Source: Flavobacteriaceae bacterium UBA2000
Lineage (GTDB): Bacteria > Bacteroidota > Bacteroidia > Flavobacteriales > Flavobacteriaceae
Reading direction: 5' to 3'
Assembly (NCBI GenBank): GCA_002335345.1
Contig: DDCS01000034.1
Coordinates: forward strand, 1 to 10,840
Length of the DNA stretch: 10,840 bases
The notes beneath the pieces are model-generated. The model ran no database searches, was not told the origin of the DNA, and saw only the letters and a program-made list of their open reading frames with translations. The translations under genes and the position numbers were made by a program. Below are positions 7,195 through 10,840 of this stretch, piece by piece; position 1 is the stretch's first letter, and each line of letters opens with the position of its first letter.

Positions 7195-7684
7195 AGACCA
7201 GCAGGTATTTAATGAGACACAACGCTTCAATCAATGGTGGCTCTGGGCCCTGTTATTAGGGATTTTTGGCTTAGGCTGTTACGGGCTAATTCAACAATTA
7301 ATTTTGGAAGTTCCTTTTGGTTCAAAACCAATGAATGACGCTGGAGTCATAGGGTTCTGCCTTTTTAATTTAGGCATGATCTTATTTTTTCGTTGGATGC
7401 GCTTGGATACACGAATCAATTCAGAAGGTCTCTACATGCGTTTTGTTCCGTTTAAAACAAAGTTTCATGCCTGGGAAGAAATAGAGTCCATCTCGGTGGT
7501 TCATTACGGATTTGTCGGGGGTTGGGGCATTAGATTATTCACGGCCTACGGTACCGTGTACAATATGCGTGGTGCTAAAGGATTAGCCATTCGTTTAAAA
7601 ACAGGTAAAAAATTTCTCATCGGAAGTCAGCGCATCGCTGAGCTCAAAGAACATGTTGCCCAATACGCGCAATACAAGGCTTAA
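7184..7684 (+). CDS. DUF6141-like small membrane protein, function unknown
   Basis: A 166-residue protein with two predicted membrane helices (about residues 18-37 and 53-70), the second ending in a positively charged 'RWMRLDTRI'. A soluble domain follows (about 75-160) with alternating beta-strands such as 'GLYMRFVPF', 'GGWGIRLF', 'GLAIRLKTGKKFLIGS'. This layout, two helices plus a small PH-like beta domain, resembles the Bacteroidota DUF6141 family; that assignment is from memory and needs a profile search. No catalytic residues are visible. The N-terminal 'QVFNETQRFNQWWLW' probably lies in the cytoplasm near the membrane. The start overlaps the lipoprotein gene by 11 bases and map begins five bases after its stop, so expression is very likely coupled to the gpmI operon. 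Confidence 0.75.
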   Translation: MQNKDQQVFNETQRFNQWWLWALLLGIFGLGCYGLIQQLILEVPFGSKPMNDAGVIGFCLFNLGMILFFRWMRLDTRINSEGLYMRFVPFKTKFHAWEEIESISVVHYGFVGGWGIRLFTAYGTVYNMRGAKGLAIRLKTGKKFLIGSQRIAELKEHVAQYAQYKA

Positions 7685-7689
7685 TTAGT

Positions 7690-8499
7690 ATGATTCAGAT
7701 AAAAACTACAGAGGAAATTGAACTCATGCGTCAGAGTGCGCGATTGGTCTCCAAAACGCTTGGCATGTTGGCCAAAGAGATCAAACCTGGGGCGACCACC
7801 AAAGCACTCGATACTATGGCGGAAACATTTATTCGCGATCATAAAGCGAAACCAGGATTTCTCGGGCTTTACGGTTGCCCCTCTACCCTTTTGACCTCTG
7901 TTAATGAAGCCGTAGTCCATGGGCTACCCACGGAAAAAACACTAGAGGATGGAGATATCGTTGCTGTTGACTGTGGTGTTTTTATGAATGGTTATTATGG
8001 TGATCATGCCTATACCTTCCAAGTAGGCAGTGTAGCCCCTGAGACGATTAAATTACTCGAGGTCACCAAAGCGTCTTTATACAAAGGAATTGAAGCGTTT
8101 AAAGTAGGCAATAGAATAGGTGATATTGGTTTTGCGATACAACAATACTGCGAGGCACATGGCTATGGAGTGGTTCGAGAACTTGTGGGGCACGGACTAG
8201 GCAAAACATTACACGAAGATCCTGAGGTCCCAAATTATGGCAAACGCGGACGAGGAAAAAAAATACTGGAAGGAATGACTATTGCCATTGAACCCATGAT
8301 CAATATGGGGACCCACAAAGTAAAACAACTCGACGATGGCTGGACAATAGTCACCCAAGATGCAAAACCGAGTGCGCACTTTGAACACAATATCGCTATA
8401 GTCAATGGCAAACCAGAATTACTCAGCACATTTGACTATGTTTACGAAGCCTTGGGCATAAACTCAGAAGAAGAGGCCCCGTTTAAATCAAATGCTTAA
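7690..8499 (+). CDS. map: Type I methionine aminopeptidase
   Basis: A 269-residue cytoplasmic enzyme that removes the initiator methionine from nascent proteins when the second residue is small. All five ligands of the dinuclear metal site are present: D94 in 'VAVDCG', D105 in 'YYGDHAYT', H168 in 'GHGLG', E201 in 'AIEPMI' and E232 in 'FEHNIAIV'; H77 in 'VVHGLP' is the substrate-binding histidine. The pattern follows E. coli MetAP (D97, D108, H171, E204, E235) with a constant offset of three, and the length is normal (E. coli 264). It has a short acidic C-terminal tail ('NSEEEAPF'). It lies five bases after the membrane protein gene and 17 bases before the methyltransferase gene, within the gpmI unit. 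Nothing suggests damage or transfer. Confidence 0.97.
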   Translation: MIQIKTTEEIELMRQSARLVSKTLGMLAKEIKPGATTKALDTMAETFIRDHKAKPGFLGLYGCPSTLLTSVNEAVVHGLPTEKTLEDGDIVAVDCGVFMNGYYGDHAYTFQVGSVAPETIKLLEVTKASLYKGIEAFKVGNRIGDIGFAIQQYCEAHGYGVVRELVGHGLGKTLHEDPEVPNYGKRGRGKKILEGMTIAIEPMINMGTHKVKQLDDGWTIVTQDAKPSAHFEHNIAIVNGKPELLSTFDYVYEALGINSEEEAPFKSNA

Positions 8500-8516
8500 A
8501 CCCGCCCGGGAGAACT

Positions 8517-9284
8517 ATGAGTAAGGTCTTTAAGTCTATTCTGAATACCATCCCAAGACCCTGGCTTATTTCAATGAGTTTATGGGTGCGGCCACTCCTA
8601 GATATTTACTGGCGTGGGCATCGCTATACCGATCCGATAAATGGAAAATCATATCGCCGATTTTTACCCTATGGTTATGAAGATATGCGCTCAAATGTTC
8701 TTTCGCCGGGAACCTTATCCTTAGAACGGCATCGCCTTTGCTGGTTATACCTAAAGGAGCATACAGAGCTCTTTTCAAAAAATATTAAAGTCTTACACTT
8801 CGCCCCGGAGCAGGCCTTTTACCCCAGGTTTCGGCGCTTAAAAAATATTGAATACACAACGACGGACTTAAATTCACCCTTGGCTGATGTTCATGCAGAC
8901 ATTTGTGCGCTGCCCTTTGACAATAACCAATACGATATGATTATTTGCAATCATGTATTGGAACACATCCCGGATGATCTGCGCGCTATGAGGGAAATAT
9001 ACCGTGTGCTTAAACCCGGAGGATTGGCTATTCTACAAGTCCCCTATCAGGGCAATCGCGAGAAGACTTTTCAAGACGACAGTATCACGGATCCAAAACA
9101 GCGCGCTGAGATTTTTGGTCAATACGATCACGTGCGTGTTTATGGAATGGATTATTTTGAACGTTTGCGCCGTGTTGGTTTTCGGGTAGAGGCTTTTGAT
9201 ATCGCCAACGAACTCGATTTAGCGCAAATTCAACGCTATGGTTTAGCGCCAGGGGAGCTGATACCACTCGCTTTTAAAGATTGA
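8517..9284 (+). CDS. Class I SAM-dependent methyltransferase, substrate unknown
   Basis: A 255-residue cytoplasmic methyltransferase of the Methyltransf_11 type. Motif I is K91-V-L-H-F-A-P-E-Q-A100 ('HFAPE' in place of the usual GxGxG loop), the acidic residue after strand 2 is D117 ('TTTDLN'), motif II-like 'ALPFDNNQYDMIICNHVLEH' spans 131-150, and 'VLKPGGLAILQVP' (164-176) is the post-II strand. An N-terminal block, about 38-53, ends in 'SYRRFLPYGY' and is followed by 'NVLSPGTLSLERHR' (60-73), which I recognise from Bacteroidota homologues. The substrate is unknown; the mix resembles methyltransferases of surface glycan or small-molecule pathways, but nothing here proves it. A GGGAGA lies 3 bases before the ATG, one of few Shine-Dalgarno-like sites in the window, though spacing is short. 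It is the last gene of the gpmI unit and converges on apbE across 60 bases with no clear terminator. Confidence 0.87.
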   Translation: MSKVFKSILNTIPRPWLISMSLWVRPLLDIYWRGHRYTDPINGKSYRRFLPYGYEDMRSNVLSPGTLSLERHRLCWLYLKEHTELFSKNIKVLHFAPEQAFYPRFRRLKNIEYTTTDLNSPLADVHADICALPFDNNQYDMIICNHVLEHIPDDLRAMREIYRVLKPGGLAILQVPYQGNREKTFQDDSITDPKQRAEIFGQYDHVRVYGMDYFERLRRVGFRVEAFDIANELDLAQIQRYGLAPGELIPLAFKD

Positions 9285-9344
9285 GCCCTCATGGACCGGC
9301 ATGTTTCGAGTAAATAAGGCAGGCTTGAGCTTTATATTTCCCTT

Positions 9345-10358
9345 TTACCTGAACTGCGCTAATAAATTTGGTGAAGCATACCACTTAGGCTGATTTTGTG
9401 CATCATGGTACGTATAATAAACGATGAGTTCGGGGCGCTCTTGGATTAGATCCTGTACACGTTCCAAACCCATGGCCATAATCGCTGTGGCGTAGGCATC
9501 GGCTTCTGCACAGGTCGAAGCCCATACACTTGCACTGGTAATGGCGTTCTGCTCAGCCCGACAACTTAGGGGATTGATCGTATGGACGAACTTGCGGCCC
9601 GAAACTGTGTCCAGGCGAAACTTTCGATAATTACCCGAGGAAGCGAGACTTTGGTTTTGAATCGCCAATACCTTATCGATGCTTCGGCCCTCTTGGGTAA
9701 GTTCAGGCGATTCTATGCCGATAATCCAAGGTTTATTCTTGTCTTTGTTTTGACCCTTAGCACGAATTTCTCCCCCAACCTCGACCAAATAATCTGTGAT
9801 GCCTATATTTTCCAAGTGTCGTCCTATAACGTCAATACCGTAACCCTTACCTATGGCATTAAAATCTAGATAAACGCCATCGTGTTTTTCTACGACACCA
9901 CTCTTTGGACGTATTGAAACTAAGTCGAGCCCCACAAATTGACAAAGACTATCCAAAACATGATCGCTGGGTATATTACTAAACCTCTGCGGGCCAAAAC
10001 CTAGGGCATTTCCTATAGCGCCCACCGTTGGGTCAAAAAATCCAAAAGTCGCCTTATTGACCTCTCGCGATAGACTTAATACTTCTTTAAAATAAAGATC
10101 AGCCACAACTCCGGTATCCCCTTGATTAATTCGCGAAATGATACTCTGTGGGTCATAGGTGCTGATAGAGGCATTGACCTGATCAACCAAACGATTTACT
10201 TCATTCTGAAGTTCAGCGCTGTCAAGATCACTATAACATTTGACGACGTAGGTGGTCCCAAAAGCATTGCCATAGAATACCCGCAAATCTTCTGTGGGAC
10301 CGCACCCTAAAATAAGGAGCGGCGCAATGAGTAAAACGAAAAATCTTAAACCAGCCAT
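9345..10358 (-). CDS. apbE: FAD:protein FMN transferase, lipoprotein (ApbE family)
   Basis: A 337-residue protein with a lipoprotein signal (hydrophobic 5-18, lipobox I-L-G-C19), so it is anchored on the outer face of the inner membrane or in the outer membrane. ApbE uses FAD and Mg2+ to attach FMN covalently to threonine residues of NqrB and NqrC. Visible motifs: 'GTTY' 34-37, 'STYDPQSIISRIN' 66-78, 'FFDPTVG' 107-113, 'DFNAIGKGYGID' 165-176, 'VEVGGEIRAKG' 192-202, 'SSGNYR' 240-245, H259-T-I-N-P, and 'CAEADAYATA' 283-292 with the metal-binding Asp. The loop after 'HTINP' reads L-S-C rather than the common K-T-G. Length is typical. Its start overlaps the end of the 118-residue gene by 13 bases, so the two are translationally linked, and nqrF lies just upstream, giving an obvious partner complex. 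Confidence 0.94.
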   Translation of the reverse strand: MAGLRFFVLLIAPLLILGCGPTEDLRVFYGNAFGTTYVVKCYSDLDSAELQNEVNRLVDQVNASISTYDPQSIISRINQGDTGVVADLYFKEVLSLSREVNKATFGFFDPTVGAIGNALGFGPQRFSNIPSDHVLDSLCQFVGLDLVSIRPKSGVVEKHDGVYLDFNAIGKGYGIDVIGRHLENIGITDYLVEVGGEIRAKGQNKDKNKPWIIGIESPELTQEGRSIDKVLAIQNQSLASSGNYRKFRLDTVSGRKFVHTINPLSCRAEQNAITSASVWASTCAEADAYATAIMAMGLERVQDLIQERPELIVYYTYHDAQNQPKWYASPNLLAQFR

Positions 10359-10702
10359 TTTAATCCTGAATAGACTTGTGTATAAGCCTCATCTTTTCGA
10401 GGAGGCTGACCATAATCACTGCCGTGCCCCAATCCCACACCCGCATAAGCCAATTTAGCCTCGTGAGCCTTTGCGTGGTCGACCATTTTATCCCTTAAGA
10501 CGGCATCCATAACGGCAGGATCTTCTGGATAGCGCACCGCACGAACCAATACAAAGTGAATGGTCTTATCCCTAAGAGCAACAAACTGAGGGTTTTTCTT
10601 AAGATCCGAATTGACCCCTAAAAACTCATAACCCTGCTCTTTGAGCTCTTCACCCACGATATTCATGGCCAAATAATGCATCTCTTGTTGGGTCAATTCC
10701 AT
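10346..10702 (-). CDS. Conserved NQR-associated small protein, function unknown (often mislabelled as NQR subunit F)
   Basis: A 118-residue soluble protein with no signal peptide or membrane helix. Visible features are an N-terminal helix 'LTQQEMHYLAMNIVGEELKEQG', then 'YEFLGVNSDLKKNPQFVAL' and 'IHFVLVRAVRYPEDP' (probable beta-strands), and a glycine-rich 'YAGVGLGHGSD' before an 'AYTQVYSGLKWL' end. I recall close Bacteroidota homologues beside nqrF and apbE, some carrying the database label 'Na+-translocating NADH-quinone reductase subunit F'. It has none of the NqrF hallmarks (membrane helix, 2Fe-2S ferredoxin or FAD/NADH domains) and the genuine nqrF end lies directly upstream, so that label appears wrong. 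Its position, overlapping apbE by 13 bases, suggests a role in NQR assembly or flavinylation, as inference. It begins just after the nqrF terminator with no clear promoter or Shine-Dalgarno site. Confidence 0.85.
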   Translation of the reverse strand: MELTQQEMHYLAMNIVGEELKEQGYEFLGVNSDLKKNPQFVALRDKTIHFVLVRAVRYPEDPAVMDAVLRDKMVDHAKAHEAKLAYAGVGLGHGSDYGQPPRKDEAYTQVYSGLKWLV

Positions 10703-10725
10703 AATAAATCAGTTCATTTAAAATT

Positions 10726-10754
10726 AAAAAAAAGACCAGCACGCTGGTCTTTTT
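10726..10754 (-). terminator. Intrinsic terminator after nqrF
   Basis: GACCAG (10734-10739) pairs with CTGGTC (10744-10749) around a four-base CACG loop, extended by A-T pairs and followed on the minus strand by eight consecutive T. It sits six bases after the nqrF stop and before the 118-residue gene, so it should limit nqr transcription into the apbE unit. The T/A symmetry means it could act on both strands. Confidence 0.85.
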
Positions 10755-10759
10755 CTAAT

Positions 10760-10840
10760 TTATCCTCCGAAATCATCGAAGCGGATATTTTCATCCGGGA
10801 TACCAAAATCTTCTCCCATTTTTTGAACCGCTTGGTTCAT
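10760..10840 (-). CDS. nqrF: Na+-translocating NADH:quinone reductase subunit F, C-terminal end only (partial)
   Basis: The last 26 codons of a minus-strand gene that enters from the right edge and stops at TAA 10760-10762. The fragment reads from M-N-Q-A-V-Q-K-M to D-E-N-I-R-F-D-D-F-G-G. From family knowledge, NqrF ends in a 'M-N-x-A-V...DENI..DDFGG' segment, the C-terminus of its ferredoxin-reductase-like NADH-binding domain. NqrF takes electrons from NADH and passes them via FAD and a 2Fe-2S centre into the sodium-pumping NQR complex of the inner membrane. The nearby apbE supports the assignment. The rest of the gene, including the cofactor domains, is outside the window. The ATG at the window edge is an internal methionine, not the start. 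Confidence 0.88.
   Translation of the reverse strand: MNQAVQKMGEDFGIPDENIRFDDFGG

Noticed and set aside
7681..7920. 79-codon minus-strand frame overlapping map
   Set aside because: It is antisense to highly conserved MetAP sequence and spans the junction with the preceding gene.
9285..9344. Possible terminator between the methyltransferase gene and apbE
   Set aside because: I find no stem longer than three or four pairs in these 60 bases, despite the T-rich stretch.
9582..9869. 95-codon plus-strand open frame inside apbE
   Set aside because: It is fully antisense to a well-supported ApbE with intact motifs, and its translation has no recognisable domain.
1..10840. Search for a defence island, secretion system, CRISPR array, transposon, or biosynthetic cluster
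   Set aside because: No direct-repeat arrays, terminal inverted repeats, transposase, integrase or toxin-antitoxin pairs are visible; the genes are chromosomal housekeeping or conserved unknowns.

Overview
The window looks like a chromosomal, mostly housekeeping stretch of a member of the Bacteroidota, most likely a flavobacterium. Three things point there. The protein set includes families I associate with that phylum: a DUF6702 protein, a DUF6141-like protein, a CEDS thioredoxin-like lipoprotein and a Bacteroidota-type TatA. Start codons mostly lack Shine-Dalgarno sequences. Promoter-like sites fit the Bacteroidota -7 consensus TAnnTTTG. Na+-translocating NADH:quinone reductase (NQR) genes would fit a marine or salt-adapted organism, but the genus cannot be named from the sequence.

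Layout. Positions 1-159 (+) hold the 3' end of an O-methyltransferase gene, whose stop codon abuts the stop of the convergent tatA (160-432, -). A strong terminator hairpin (464-496) closes the next minus-strand unit, an M1-family metallopeptidase (553-2865) preceded by a secreted DUF6702 protein (2922-3461). A 70-base divergent gap then leads to a plus-strand pair: alpha-aspartyl dipeptidase pepE and an exported M15 D,D-carboxypeptidase-like protein. A good Bacteroidota promoter (4993-5019) starts a tightly packed five-gene plus-strand unit: gpmI, a thioredoxin-like lipoprotein, a DUF6141-like membrane protein, map and a class I SAM methyltransferase. The right end is on the minus strand: the last codons of nqrF, an intrinsic terminator, a 118-residue conserved protein and apbE.

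How the genes work together. gpmI (glycolysis) and map (N-terminal methionine removal) are core functions and share a probable transcript with an envelope lipoprotein and a membrane protein of unknown role. ApbE covalently attaches FMN to NQR subunits, so its place just after nqrF is functional; the 118-residue protein between them is the best candidate here for an uncharacterised NQR-linked factor. The M1 peptidase, PepE and the M15 enzyme are three separate peptide-hydrolysing activities with no proven link.

I see no mobile element, CRISPR array, tRNA, rRNA, phage gene or defence system, and no gene-free stretch longer than about 120 bases. I do not see a clearly new multi-gene system. The items most worth following are the nqrF-118 aa-apbE arrangement, the single-cysteine CEDS lipoprotein, the unassigned methyltransferase behind map, and a Tat-like signal peptide that has lost its second arginine.
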